This document shows positions 1 through 8,621 of a DNA stretch of 64,000 nt, piece by piece. The stretch comes from Streptomyces sp. 3214.6 (GTDB lineage Bacteria > Actinomycetota > Actinomycetes > Streptomycetales > Streptomycetaceae), in the NCBI RefSeq assembly GCF_900129855.1, contig NZ_LT670819.1, positions 7,750,001 through 7,814,000 of the forward strand, given 5' to 3'. Every line of letters begins with the position of its first letter. Position 1 is the stretch's first letter. Under the pieces are notes generated by a model. That model was given only the letters and a program-made list of their open reading frames with translations, did not search any database and had not been told where the DNA came from. The translations under genes and the position numbers were made by a program.

Positions 1-668
1 AACTCGGCGGCATCACCTGGAAGTTCGTCGACACGGCGGGCATCCGCAAGCGCGTCCACCTCCAGCAGGGCGCCGACTACTACGCCTCGCTGCGTACCGC
101 GGCCGCCGTCGAGAAGGCCGAGGTGGCGGTCATTCTGATCGACGGCTCCGAGTCCATCTCGGTCCAGGACCAGCGGATCGTCACCATGGCCGTCGACGCG
201 GGCCGCGCGATCGTCATCGCCTACAACAAGTGGGACACCCTCGACGAGGAGCGCCGCTACTACCTGGAGCGCGAGATCGAGACCGAGCTCGGCCAGGTGG
301 CGTGGGCGCCCCGGGTGAACGTCTCGGCGCGCACCGGGCGGCACATGGAGAAGCTGGTCCCGGCGATCGAGACCGCTCTGGCCGGCTGGGAGACCCGCGT
401 CCCGACGGGCCGGCTCAACGCCTTCCTCGGCGAGCTGGTCGCCGCCCACCCGCACCCGATCCGGGGCGGCAAGCAGCCACGCATCCTCTTCGGCACCCAG
501 GCAGGCACCAAGCCGCCGCGGTTCGTGTTCTTCGCCTCCGGCTTCATCGAGGCGGGCTACCGGCGCTTCATCGAGCGCCGGCTGCGTGAGGAGTTCGGCT
601 TCGAGGGGACGCCGATCCATATCTCGGTGCGGGTGCGCGAGAAGCGCGGCGGCAACAAGAAGAAGTAG
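1..668 (+). CDS. der: GTPase Der (EngA), C-terminal part
   Basis: This is the 3' part of the double-GTPase ribosome assembly factor Der; the 5' end lies before the window. In the frame starting at base 3 the second G domain shows the G3 motif DTAG (in DTAGIRKR, switch II, from about base 30) and the G4 motif NKWD (bases 225-236). The last ~110 codons match the KH-like C-terminal domain, ending in a Lys-rich GGNKKK tail. Der acts in late 50S subunit maturation (family knowledge). The first G domain is not in the window. A strong hairpin follows 11 bases after the stop. Confidence 0.97.
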   Translation, partial: LGGITWKFVDTAGIRKRVHLQQGADYYASLRTAAAVEKAEVAVILIDGSESISVQDQRIVTMAVDAGRAIVIAYNKWDTLDEERRYYLEREIETELGQVAWAPRVNVSARTGRHMEKLVPAIETALAGWETRVPTGRLNAFLGELVAAHPHPIRGGKQPRILFGTQAGTKPPRFVFFASGFIEAGYRRFIERRLREEFGFEGTPIHISVRVREKRGGNKKK

Positions 669-679
669 CGGTGACATGA

Positions 680-716
680 CTGGAGGGCGGCACCCGTGAC
701 GGGTGCCGCCCTCCAG
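680..716 (+). terminator. Intrinsic-type hairpin after der
   Basis: A perfect 16-bp stem (680-695 pairing with 701-716) closes a 5-base loop. No U-tract follows, as is usual for Streptomyces terminators. It sits between der and the convergent gene at 783 and could serve both. Confidence 0.85.
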
Positions 717-782
717 CCACGTTCGGACCGCACGGACCCGCAACGGCCCCGAACGGCTCTGGCCGACCCTGGTAGGGCCTGG

Positions 783-1190
783 TCAGAAGGTCCTTCTCGG
801 GGCCGGCGGGAGTGCCGCCGGGACGTGGTGCATCGCGGTGGGCGTGGGCTGCTGGCCGAGCTGCCCGACCCGCTGCCACTGGGACTGCTGCCCGATCCCG
901 TGCCGGGCGCTCTGCGCCCCCGCGCTGTAGGCGCTGTACGAGCTGCTGAACGATCCCGGGCGGGGCGGCGCGTACGAGCCCGTGCTGTGCGGGATGTTCC
1001 CGAAGGCGGTGAACCCCAGGTCGTCCTCGCCGCTGCGGTCACCCGGCAGCGAGCGGAACGTCTTGACGTACTCGGAGTAGAGAGCGTCGTAGATCGGCGT
1101 GGCCGATGGGCCGCCCTGGGAGTCCTGAGCCGGTCGCGCGGACGGGATCGACTGGTAGGACGGGCGGCGGGGAACGTCGTAGGTGTGCAC
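783..1190 (-). CDS. Conserved hypothetical protein, Ser/Gln/Pro-rich
   Basis: A 135-residue protein from a GTG start; I do not recognise a domain. The N-terminal half is polar with a Tyr-rich stretch (YDALYSEYVKTFRSLPGDRS); the C-terminal half is low complexity, rich in Ser, Gln, Ala and Pro. No signal peptide or membrane segment is visible. It converges on der with a shared hairpin between them. It is kept as a gene because codon third positions are G/C rich in this frame and the opposite strand gives only low-complexity translations. The function is unknown and the start is uncertain. Confidence 0.6.
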   Translation of the reverse strand: MHTYDVPRRPSYQSIPSARPAQDSQGGPSATPIYDALYSEYVKTFRSLPGDRSGEDDLGFTAFGNIPHSTGSYAPPRPGSFSSSYSAYSAGAQSARHGIGQQSQWQRVGQLGQQPTPTAMHHVPAALPPAPRRTF

Positions 1191-1326
1191 GTATGTCCAA
1201 ACGACGCGTGACGTGAAGAGATGCGGTTGTGCGGTGCACCCGAAGGGGTGCGGGGCTGCGGTTCGGACGGCCTCTCAGCCGCCGTGCGTCCGCAGTCCCC
1301 GCCCGGTCCCCGCCCCGTGGGCGGAC

Positions 1327-2109
1327 TCAGGTACCGGCGAGAGGAAGAGCCGCTCCCACCAACTGCCCGTTCGCCGCGGCCTTGTCGAGCGCGTCCCGCA
1401 GCAGGTCCTCCCTGGGCTGGCGCCCGATCGAGCCGACCGGCGCCGCGAACATCAGCACCTGCTGGTGCTTGTTGGCGGCGGCCCGCCACCCCTCCGTCAC
1501 CTGCAGCGGCTGGTGCGCCTGCCACCAGGCGACCGGCTGCCCGCCGGTCGCCGAGGGCTGGAGGACGGCGTGCAGCTGCCCCATCGCCAGCAGCACGGAC
1601 CAGCCGTGCTGCACCGGCGGCACCTCGGTCAGCTCGCTCAGCGGCATGAAACCCTGCTCGATGAGGAGGGGCAGGAAGTCGTCGCCGGCGCCGGTCGTGC
1701 CGGGCCGCACGATGGGCGCGGTCGGCTCGACGACCAGGGCGGGGTGCAACTCCCCGGCGATCAGGACGAGTCCGCTGGTCACGCCGAGCACGGCCTGCTC
1801 GGGTACGACCTTGTCCGGGTCCAGGTCGACGGTGTCGCCGCTGATGGAGCGGACCGCGCCCTGGAGCTGCTCCTCGGTGACCTGGACGACCTGCGAGGGC
1901 AGGCAGGTCGCGTGGGCGAAGGCGAGGACGGCGGTCTCGTCCCCGATGAACAGGACGGTGCTGGTGCGCTCGTTCTCGGAGTCGCCCGGGGTGCGGCAGG
2001 ACGTGCAGTCGTAACTGCCCGGGGCGTTGTCTCCGGCGAGCAGCCGGTCGGCTTCTTCGTCGCCGATCTCGGCGCGTACCTCGTCGCTGACGTCGAGCAT
2101 GCGCGGCAC
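1327..2109 (-). CDS. Conserved hypothetical actinobacterial protein
   Basis: A 260-residue soluble protein, probably from GTG at 2109, preceded by a GGGAG ribosome site at a 6-base spacing (an ATG lies three codons on). It has a CTSC pair near residues 35-38 followed by STVLFIGDETAVLAFAHA, and a mid-protein stretch LLIEQGFMPLSEL. I recall homologues annotated only as hypothetical in Streptomyces. No signal peptide or membrane helix is seen. The CxxC pair could bind metal, but no second pair is obvious. It is transcribed away from the rpf gene. Confidence 0.75.
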   Translation of the reverse strand: MPRMLDVSDEVRAEIGDEEADRLLAGDNAPGSYDCTSCRTPGDSENERTSTVLFIGDETAVLAFAHATCLPSQVVQVTEEQLQGAVRSISGDTVDLDPDKVVPEQAVLGVTSGLVLIAGELHPALVVEPTAPIVRPGTTGAGDDFLPLLIEQGFMPLSELTEVPPVQHGWSVLLAMGQLHAVLQPSATGGQPVAWWQAHQPLQVTEGWRAAANKHQQVLMFAAPVGSIGRQPREDLLRDALDKAAANGQLVGAALPLAGT

Positions 2110-2482
2110 GGGTGGCTCCCTCGGATGCGGTGCGTGGGCGAGGCCGGGTGGCTCCGGCTCGTGGTCCGGGTCGATCCCCGGCTCATGAAGAAGACAACGG
2201 GAGATCTGTGGCGGGAGTCACGCTGCACGGCGAACGGAATCGAACCATCTTGCACGAGTGGTCACACTGCGTGCGGAATCCATTACTCCATGTCAAGTAA
2301 CGGAGAGGTTACGGAAGTTGACCCGGTGAACTGACTCACAGTTTGTTCGAGTGTCTGGTCGACAAATCGCGAAATGAGCGAATGAAGTAGGTGGCCTGAA
2401 TGAGACGCTACCGGCGGTAACTGCCAACTGGCCTGGGAAAACAGGGAGTTGGTTGATAACGGGTCGTCAGGGTCCCTAGATT
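2110..2482. other. Intergenic region between the 1327-2109 gene and the rpf leader
   Basis: No gene is seen. The segment is less G+C rich from about 2200 to 2460 and should hold divergent promoters. It contains the GTAAC-N6-GTTAC dyad at 2297-2312 listed separately and a smaller dyad AACTG-N5-CAGTT around 2329-2343. Confidence 0.6.
2297..2312. promoter_or_regulatory. Dyad GTAAC-N6-GTTAC, possible regulator site upstream of rpf
   Basis: Perfect 5-bp arms separated by six bases, the half-site spacing of Crp-type operators, though the bases differ from TGTGA/TCACA. It lies about 185 bp before the riboswitch. Crp control of rpf genes is known in other actinobacteria; its relevance here is inference. 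Confidence 0.35.
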
Positions 2483-2625
2483 GCTCCGCCGTGTGCAACG
2501 AGCACCGCTCGGGTACGTCCGCCGGCCGCGCAGAGCCAGACAACGCGCAGCGACCGTCGGCGGACGGGACGGAGCGCGACGACCGCGTCCCTGCGCGGCC
2601 GATGCGCCCCGGTCAGGGGGAAGCC
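2483..2625 (+). ncRNA. Candidate c-di-AMP (ydaO/yuaA) riboswitch upstream of rpf
   Basis: The leader forms an outer stem GCTCCG/CGGAGC (2483-2488 with 2570-2575), a hairpin CGAG-CACCG-CTCG (2499-2511) and an 8-bp stem 2517-2524/2558-2565. It is followed by a small hairpin near 2583-2598 and by GGTCAGGGGGAAGCCCGGG before the start. This architecture, and the position ahead of an Rpf gene, match the c-di-AMP riboswitches known to control rpfA in Streptomyces. Boundaries are approximate, and the assignment rests on recall of the family, not on a covariance search. Confidence 0.65.
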
Positions 2626-2648
2626 CGGGTCCGTAGAGAGGGATCTAC

Positions 2649-3359
2649 ATGTCCGAATGTGCCGATAACCACTCCCGCAAGTCGTCGCTCAAGACGGCGG
2701 TCCTCGCCGGGGCGGTCCTGCTCGCCCCCCTCGGACTGCTGTCCGCGACCGGCAACGCCGCGGCGGCCGACAGCGGGGTGTGGGACCGCATCGCCCAGTG
2801 CGAGAGTGGCGGCAACTGGCACATCAACACCGGCAACGGGTACTACGGCGGGCTGCAGTTCTCCGCCTCCACCTGGGCCGCGTACGGCGGAACCGCCTAC
2901 GCGTCCACCGCCGACAAGGCCGGCAAGGCACAGCAGATCTCCGTCGCGGCCAAGGTGCAGAAGGCACAGGGCTGGGGCGCATGGCCGACGTGTTCGGCGC
3001 GCGCCGGAGCGTCCGGCGGCGCTCCGTCCAACGGTTCGTCCTCCGGTACGTCGAGTTCCGCCGAGTCGAGCTCCTCCAGGTCCGGTTCCTCGAAGTCGTC
3101 GGGTTCCTCGAAGTCCCACTCCGGCTCCTCGAAGTCAGGTTCGTCGGAGTCGTCGGGTTCCTCGACGGTGGCGGAGCGCTCGACGGGCCAGACCTCGCGC
3201 GGTACGTCCCGCGGCGGCTACACCGTCCGCCAGGGCGACACCCTCAGCACCATCGCGGCCCGGCACGGGCTCACCTGGCAGCGGGTCTACGCCGCCAACA
3301 AGGCCGTCGTCGGCGGCGACCCCGACCTGATCGTGCCCGGACAGCGCCTCGTGCTCTGA
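2649..3359 (+). CDS. rpfA: Resuscitation-promoting-factor-like secreted muralytic enzyme with LysM
   Basis: A 236-residue exported protein. There is a signal peptide at residues 1-40 (Lys-rich n-region, AVLAGAVLLAPLGLL core, cleavage near NAAAA-DS). An Rpf transglycosylase-like domain follows at about 42-115 with the catalytic Glu in CESGGNW (E52). A Ser-rich linker spans about 120-180, and a C-terminal LysM domain ends at the last residue (VRQGDTLSTIAARHG). Rpf enzymes cleave peptidoglycan and promote spore germination or exit from dormancy; LysM binds glycan. The start ATG follows GAGAGGGATCTAC. Expression is probably set by the upstream riboswitch. The symbol follows the RpfA domain order (Rpf-linker-LysM); other LysM-bearing Rpf paralogues exist. 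Confidence 0.88.
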   Translation: MSECADNHSRKSSLKTAVLAGAVLLAPLGLLSATGNAAAADSGVWDRIAQCESGGNWHINTGNGYYGGLQFSASTWAAYGGTAYASTADKAGKAQQISVAAKVQKAQGWGAWPTCSARAGASGGAPSNGSSSGTSSSAESSSSRSGSSKSSGSSKSHSGSSKSGSSESSGSSTVAERSTGQTSRGTSRGGYTVRQGDTLSTIAARHGLTWQRVYAANKAVVGGDPDLIVPGQRLVL

Positions 3360-3380
3360 CCCTCCCCCCATCGGGATCAG

Positions 3381-3416
3381 GTGGCCCCATCCGGTTCGAC
3401 GACCGGATGGGGCCAC
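3381..3416 (+). terminator. Hairpin terminator after rpf
   Basis: A perfect 15-bp stem (3381-3395 with 3402-3416) and a 6-base loop, starting 22 bases after the rpf stop codon. Confidence 0.9.
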
Positions 3417-3784
3417 TACGGCTGTACGGCCGTGCCGCGCGCTGGTCCGGCGCGGCGGCGTCGGGGTACGGAGGCTGTGTGGGGAGGCCGTGTATTTCCT
3501 ATGAGCGGTCAGCTCCGGGGCCCCGCCCGGAATCGAAATGCGACGGGGTCCGCAGACAGTTCTCCGCGCGCTTTCCACCGGGTTATTCGCGGCGGCAGCA
3601 CGACACGCGGGAATTGCGTTCGAATACACGCGGAAGGCCTACGGAACCGCCCGTACGTGTGATGGACCGCCGCGCAGGAACTCATGTTCCGTCGGTCGAA
3701 ACGCGTGTCGTGATCCTGTGACAGAAGTGTGACCGGAGTGATCCACGGCGCCGGTCCGGGGTTCCCGGAGCGCGGCTCGCGGCC
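3417..3784. other. Intergenic region before the I78-type gene
   Basis: No convincing gene is present on either strand; the open frames here are short and lack ribosome sites. Part of 3500-3720 is relatively A+T rich. The only feature I can support is the -10 element at its right edge. Confidence 0.5.
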
Positions 3785-3796
3785 TAGCGTGGCGGT
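3785..3796 (+). promoter_or_regulatory. -10 element TAGCGT of a leaderless transcript
   Basis: TAGCGT at 3785-3790 lies six bases before the ATG at 3797 and no Shine-Dalgarno sequence is present. This is the usual streptomycete leaderless arrangement, and it supports the chosen start. Confidence 0.6.
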
Positions 3797-4012
3797 ATGG
3801 CACCGAATCCCACTCCGCCAGCGGAGCCCCAGGACAATCCGGACGGGTACGTCGGCCTCGAGGCCGCACGCGCCGAGCGGCTCGCGCGTGAACGGGGGTG
3901 GTCGACGGTGCGTTCGCTGGTGCCCGGCACGATCGTCACCATGGAGTACCGCTTCGGGCGGCTGAACTTCGAGGTGAGCGACGGCCATGTGACCCGCGCC
4001 TGGAAGGGCTGA
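3797..4012 (+). CDS. I78-type peptidase inhibitor family protein
   Basis: A 71-residue protein with the pattern of the I78 (potato-inhibitor-I-like) inhibitor family: the reactive-loop-like RSLVPGTIVTMEYRFGRLNF, then a short acidic/Gly strand and an end at VTRAWKG. No signal peptide is visible, so it may act in the cytoplasm or be an unusual substrate for export. Leaderless start with TAGCGT just upstream. The stop codon sits in the first copy of a 22-bp tandem duplication that runs into the terminator. The target protease is unknown. Confidence 0.75.
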   Translation: MAPNPTPPAEPQDNPDGYVGLEAARAERLARERGWSTVRSLVPGTIVTMEYRFGRLNFEVSDGHVTRAWKG

Positions 4013-4050
4013 GAGAGGTACGGCGAAGCGCTGGGAGAGGTACGGCGAAG
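4013..4050 (+). repeat. Direct duplication across the I78 gene end
   Basis: GAGAGGTACGGCGAAG occurs at 4013-4028 and 4035-4050 (period 22). The homology extends left into the stop codon (CTGA in copy one, CTGG in copy two). Confidence 0.85.
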
Positions 4051-4084
4051 GCCCCGGTTCCTGGCTTGGGAACCGGGGCCTTCG
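4046..4084 (+). terminator. Hairpin terminator after the I78 gene
   Basis: A perfect 15-bp stem (4046-4060 with 4070-4084) with a 9-base loop, 34 bases after the stop. Confidence 0.9.
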
Positions 4085-4154
4085 TGCGCGGGACCGGGTT
4101 GTGCGTACCGGGGTCCCGCCGTCGTGGGGTGGTGTGGGGTGGTGTTCGCGGAGG

Positions 4155-5219
4155 TCAGCCGCCCGTCAGGGGGCGGGCGGCCGTCGCCGAGGCCGCCGTG
4201 CCGCGCGGGAGGCGGTCGGCGTGCGGGGGGCGGCGGCTGCCGGCCGGGGTGACCGGGGTGCGTTCCGAGCGGGTCGTGTGCGGGCCGGGGGCCAGGTAGA
4301 CCGGTGCGCGCGGCGAACGCGCCGGAGCGACCGGCTCGTGCGCCGCGGGCGGCTCGTCCGGGACCGTGGTGCGCGGCTTGAGCGGCACGGAGACGGCGAC
4401 GGGGGCAGCGGCGGGGGTGGGGGCCGCCGGAACCGGCAGGGGAGTCGGGAGCGTGCCCGCGCGGCGCGCACGCCGGCGGTCGCGCAGGGCGAAGATCGAG
4501 ACCTCGGCGCGGGCGATCAGCGGCTCGCACCAGGGCAGCGCCAGCAGGACCAGCAGGCCCGCGGCCCAGCCCAGCACCACGTCGCTCAGCCAGTGCGTAC
4601 CGAGGTAGACGGTGGTGAGGCCGACGCCGAGCGAGACCACCGCGGACACGGCGGACAGCCAGCGGCGAGCCCTCGGCGTGGAGGCCAGATACGCCAGGAT
4701 TCCCCAGGTCACCACGGCGTTGGCGGTGTGGCCGCTGGGGAATATATCGCCGCCCAGGCCCATCTCGTTCGAGCCGATGGTGGTCGCGTAGTGCGGTCCG
4801 AGCCGCCCCATGCCGAGCTTCGCGGCGCCGACGGTGATGTTCAGCAGCAGCAGCGAGGCGCCCAGCGTGAGCATCGGGCGCAGGGTGTGCTGACGCCAGG
4901 ATCTCCAGCCGAGCCAGGCGGCGACCATCACGGCGGTCGGGCCGCGCTGGCCCAGGACCACGTAGTAGTCGAGGAACGCGTGGATCTCCGGCCACTGCTG
5001 GTACGGCCGGAAGAACATGACCTGCCAGTCGAGGCGAACCAGCCACGAGGTGATCACCACGAGCCACACGATCGCCAGATAGAACGCCAGGGTCGCGACG
5101 AGCAGGGCGACCCGGTGCCTGCTCATCTTCGGCACATCGATGTGGGCCGGTCGTTCCGGCTCACGGTCGAGCCTCGCGAACACCCGGTCCAGACGGGTGA
5201 GGTTTTGTTCGGTACGCAC
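4155..5219 (-). CDS. PAP2-family membrane phosphatase
   Basis: A 354-residue integral membrane protein with about six helices between residues 38 and 230. It carries the PAP2 signature in order: K134...R139 (a KLGMGRLGP variant of motif 1), PSGH at 161-164 and the YLGTHWLSD motif with H209 and D213. Such enzymes dephosphorylate lipid phosphates such as phosphatidate or undecaprenyl pyrophosphate at the membrane. The ~120-residue tail after the last helix is Arg/Ala/Pro rich and probably cytosolic and disordered. The substrate cannot be told from the sequence. It is transcribed leftwards, separately from the next gene (215-base gap). Confidence 0.9.
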   Translation of the reverse strand: MRTEQNLTRLDRVFARLDREPERPAHIDVPKMSRHRVALLVATLAFYLAIVWLVVITSWLVRLDWQVMFFRPYQQWPEIHAFLDYYVVLGQRGPTAVMVAAWLGWRSWRQHTLRPMLTLGASLLLLNITVGAAKLGMGRLGPHYATTIGSNEMGLGGDIFPSGHTANAVVTWGILAYLASTPRARRWLSAVSAVVSLGVGLTTVYLGTHWLSDVVLGWAAGLLVLLALPWCEPLIARAEVSIFALRDRRRARRAGTLPTPLPVPAAPTPAAAPVAVSVPLKPRTTVPDEPPAAHEPVAPARSPRAPVYLAPGPHTTRSERTPVTPAGSRRPPHADRLPRGTAASATAARPLTGG

Positions 5220-5434
5220 CTAAACGACGTTACAGCGAGTGAGCTCGAGACCCGGCCGATTCCGTCGGTTTGTGATGACGATGTGATGTGGGATTGCTCT
5301 CAAAGGGGTGTTAATTCCGCTGGAATCACTAATCGCCCGGTCATCGTCCCCGTAATTCCTTTGATCATTCCACGAGAGGGCTTTAGGGAACTCATGAAAG
5401 GATTCACCGAAAAGCAGGAGTCCTCTTACTTCTC

Positions 5435-6601
5435 TTACGGAGGACCCGAGCCGTTCAGCCACCACGCGCCGTACACGGCCGAAGCCGCCGCGACGCACCC
5501 CACCACCAGCGCCGACCTGGACGTCCGCAGCCGGGCGAGGGTCAGGGCGAGCGGCAACAGCAGCGGGAAGGCGGGCAGCAGCAGGCGCGGCTTGGAGCCG
5601 AAGTAGCTCGACGCGCACAGGGCGAGCGCGAGGACGACACCCGTGTACACCAGCAGCGGGAGCGGCTGACGCTGTCGTACACAGACGACGTACAGCCACA
5701 GCAGCAGGGCGACGCCGACGATCAGTCCGAGACCGGCGAGGGCCGACGGGAACGACGTGAACTTGTCGGCGACGAAGCGGGTGAAGGCGTACCCGCCGTC
5801 GAAGCCGTTGCGCCAGCCCGCCTGGACGTCGAGGTAGCCGAGCGGGCCCTTTCCGGTGCGGTGGCCGACCCACAGGACGTACCCGGCGGCACCGAGGGGG
5901 GCGAGCAGCATGCCGAGGGCGCGGCGGGCGGCGTGCGCGCCCGGTTCGAGCGCCGTGCTGCGGGTTCGCGCGAACGAGACCGCGGCTGAGACCCACACCG
6001 CCGCGACCACCGCGAGCCCCACCGGGCGGGTCAGTCCGGACAACGACGCGAGCGCGCCCGCGGTCACCCAGCGGCCGATGAGTACCGCGTACAGCGACCA
6101 GGCGGCCAGCGCGGTGAAGAGCGACTCGCTGTACGCCATCGACTGCACGATCCCGACGGGCAGGACGGCCCACACCAGCACCGCGCACACCCCGGCCCGG
6201 CGGCCGTACACGTGATCGGCGACCGCGAAGATCCCGGCGGCCGCGGCGAGCGAGGCGAGCAGGGACACGACGAAACCGGCGTCGGCGTACGACAACGGGG
6301 TCACCGCGTGCAGAAGACTTTCCAGCCAGGGCAGCAGCGGGAAGAACGCGAGGTTGGAGTGGACGTCGCCGTTCGGGAGGCGGACCTCGTAGCCGTATCC
6401 CAGCTCGGCGACCCTCGTGTACCAGAGGGCGTCCCAGCGGGCGGTCAGCAGCGTGTACGCGTTCTTGTCGCGGGCGGCGCTCCACAGGGCGAGGGCCAGC
6501 AGACCCAGGGCGCGTACGGCCACGTACCCCAGGAGGGCGGGGGCCGCCCGGCGCAGGGTCGCGGAGCCGGGGGGCGTCACGCGCGTCGCAAGATCGGTCA
6601 C
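5435..6601 (-). CDS. PIG-V-like polytopic mannosyltransferase (GT-C)
   Basis: From GTG at 6601 this gives a 388-residue multi-spanning membrane protein. The lumenal-loop motif ARWDALWY, followed by a conserved acidic/His region (DVHSNLAFFPLLPWLE), and the later SGLTRPVG motif fit the PIG-V/GT-C family of dolichyl- or polyprenyl-phosphate-mannose-dependent transferases. The frame stays open upstream to 6895, but that extension is low-complexity Arg/Pro/Phe. GTG 6601 is preceded by GATAAT at the leaderless distance (7 bases). It likely modifies surface lipids or proteins. The acceptor is unknown. Confidence 0.8.
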   Translation of the reverse strand: MTDLATRVTPPGSATLRRAAPALLGYVAVRALGLLALALWSAARDKNAYTLLTARWDALWYTRVAELGYGYEVRLPNGDVHSNLAFFPLLPWLESLLHAVTPLSYADAGFVVSLLASLAAAAGIFAVADHVYGRRAGVCAVLVWAVLPVGIVQSMAYSESLFTALAAWSLYAVLIGRWVTAGALASLSGLTRPVGLAVVAAVWVSAAVSFARTRSTALEPGAHAARRALGMLLAPLGAAGYVLWVGHRTGKGPLGYLDVQAGWRNGFDGGYAFTRFVADKFTSFPSALAGLGLIVGVALLLWLYVVCVRQRQPLPLLVYTGVVLALALCASSYFGSKPRLLLPAFPLLLPLALTLARLRTSRSALVVGCVAAASAVYGAWWLNGSGPP

Positions 6602-6939
6602 GGGCTCGATTATCGACGGCGTGCTCGGTGTCGGGGACCGTCGGCGGCCGCCGGGGCGCGCGGGCCGGCGCGAAAAGCGGCGTGGGAAGCGGTGCGGGAA
6701 GCGGCGCGAGGAGTGGACCGGAGAGAGGGCGGAGAGGGGACGGAGAGTGGCGTACGCCACATGGTTGGCCATGGAGGGTGAGAGGTCCGCCACGTGGCCG
6801 TGGCGCGAACTCGCGTACGCTGCGTTCCACTCGTGTTCGTTTGCGCGGGCCGGAGACCACCGCTCCTCTCCGGCCGAGTCGCGGGGAGTCCCCACCCCGT
6901 GAGCCCGCCGGACCGAGGGATCACCTGGGAGGTACGTAC
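6602..6939. other. Divergent promoter region, PIG-V gene / MFS gene
   Basis: No gene is supported. It holds GATAAT (minus strand, 6614-6609) for the PIG-V gene, G/A-rich imperfect repeats of GGAAGCGG around 6670-6715, and the ribosome site of the MFS gene at the right end. Long open frames crossing it read as Arg-rich low complexity. Confidence 0.5.
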
Positions 6940-8535
6940 ATGTCCGGGACGACCACGGCCGCTGCTGCGCTGCGCCGGCGGGCGGCCGGGGCCGGTGCCA
7001 ACCGCTGGGTCGTCCTGGTGGTGCTGTGCGTCAGCCTGCTCCTGGTCGCCGTCGACGCGACCGTGCTGCACGTGGCGGTGCCCGCCGTCACCGAGGACCT
7101 GCGTCCCGACGGCATCGAACTGCTCTGGATCGTCGACACGTATCCGCTGGTCTGCGCCTCGCTGCTGATCCTCTTCGGCACGCTCGGCGACAAGGTCGGC
7201 CGCAGACGGATCCTGCTGCTCGGGTACGCCCTGTTCGGCGTCGCCTCCGCGCTGGCGGCGTTCGCCGGGAGTGCGCAGGTGCTGATCCTGGCGCGGGCGC
7301 TGCTGGGCGTGGGCGGCGCGATGATCATGCCGGCGACGCTGTCGATCCTGCGGCAGGTGTTCCCGGACCGGCGTGAGCGCGCGCTCGCGATAGGCATCTG
7401 GAGCGCGGTGGCGGCGGTGGGCGCGGCGGTGGGTCCGCTGCTCGGCGGCTTCCTGCTCGAACACTTCTGGTGGGGCTCGGTCTTCCTCGTCAATATCCCG
7501 TTGATGCTGGTCAGCCTGCCGGTGGGGAGGCTGCTGCTGCCCGAGTCGCGGGGCGCGGGGGACGGCCCGTGGGACGTCGTCGGCGCGCTGACGGCGGCTG
7601 CCGGGCTGTTCGCCGTCGTCCTGGGCGTGAAGCGGCTGGGTGCCGGCGAAGTGGGCCCGTTCACCGTGCTGCCGCTGGCGGTGGGCACGATGCTGCTCGT
7701 GTGGTTCGTACGACGTCAGCGGCGTCGCGTCCATCCGCTGGTGGACCTGCGGATGTTCGGGCGGCCGGCGTTCAGTACGTCGGTGGGGTGCATCGTGCTG
7801 GCGATGCTGGCGCTGGTGGGGCTGGAGCTGATCGCGGCGCAGTACCTGCAGCTGGTGCTGGGACTGTCCCCGCTGGAGACGGGGCTACGGCTGCTGCCGC
7901 TGACCTTCGCCGCGATGGCGGCGGGGCTGGCCGGGGCGCGGCTGCTGCGGCAGTTCGGGCCACGGCGGATGGTGTGCGGGGGGTTCGTGCTCACCGCGGT
8001 CGCGGTGCTGACGCTCACCGCGATGGGCGGGTCGGACAACGCGGGGCTGCTGCTGGCCGGGTTCGTGCTGCTGGGCTTCGGGCTGGAGACGACGCTGTTC
8101 GCGGCGTACGAGTCGATGCTGAGCGAGGCTCCGTCGGAGCAGGCGGGCGGCGCGGCGGCGATCGGGGAGACGTCGTACCAGTTGGGGGCGGGGATCGGGA
8201 TCGCGCTGCTCGGAAGCGTGATGAACGCGGCGTATTCGCCCGGGTTGGCGTCGGTGCCCGGGGTGCCGGCTTCCGCGTCGGCTGCGGCCGGGCATTCGCT
8301 GGGCGAGGCGTATGAGGTCGCCGCGCAGTTGGGCGGGCCGGCCGGGGGTGCGCTGCGGCGGGTCGCGAGGGACAGCTTTGTGCACGGGCTGCATGTCACG
8401 TTGTGGGTGAGCGCGGGGTTGTTGTTGCTGGGGGCTGTGATGGCGTTGCGGTTGCCGCGGGTCATGCAGTGCGAGGTCCCCGCGGTGGAGCTGCCCAAGC
8501 CCAGGGAAGTCGCGGAGTCCCGCGTCTCGGTGTAG
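6940..8535 (+). CDS. MFS drug exporter, DHA2 (14-TM, EmrB/QacA) type
   Basis: A 531-residue transporter starting at ATG 6940, seven bases after GGGAGG (6927-6932). After a short basic N-terminus, TM1 contains the DHA2 motif LLVAVDATVLHVAVPAV. Motif A appears as GDKVGRRRILLLG after TM2, and motif C-like AVGAAVGPLLGGFLLE in TM5. The length and helix count suit the 14-TM proton-driven multidrug efflux group. No regulator is adjacent: the divergent neighbour is the PIG-V gene and the next gene is gcdH. The substrate is unknown. Confidence 0.92.
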   Translation: MSGTTTAAAALRRRAAGAGANRWVVLVVLCVSLLLVAVDATVLHVAVPAVTEDLRPDGIELLWIVDTYPLVCASLLILFGTLGDKVGRRRILLLGYALFGVASALAAFAGSAQVLILARALLGVGGAMIMPATLSILRQVFPDRRERALAIGIWSAVAAVGAAVGPLLGGFLLEHFWWGSVFLVNIPLMLVSLPVGRLLLPESRGAGDGPWDVVGALTAAAGLFAVVLGVKRLGAGEVGPFTVLPLAVGTMLLVWFVRRQRRRVHPLVDLRMFGRPAFSTSVGCIVLAMLALVGLELIAAQYLQLVLGLSPLETGLRLLPLTFAAMAAGLAGARLLRQFGPRRMVCGGFVLTAVAVLTLTAMGGSDNAGLLLAGFVLLGFGLETTLFAAYESMLSEAPSEQAGGAAAIGETSYQLGAGIGIALLGSVMNAAYSPGLASVPGVPASASAAAGHSLGEAYEVAAQLGGPAGGALRRVARDSFVHGLHVTLWVSAGLLLLGAVMALRLPRVMQCEVPAVELPKPREVAESRVSV

Positions 8536-8621
8536 CAGGTCCGTGGGTGGTTCCCGCTGGTGGGTGCGGGGTGGGGTGGACTTGTGGGGGGCTGGGTCGT
8601 AACGTCTCGGGGGATGGTGTG

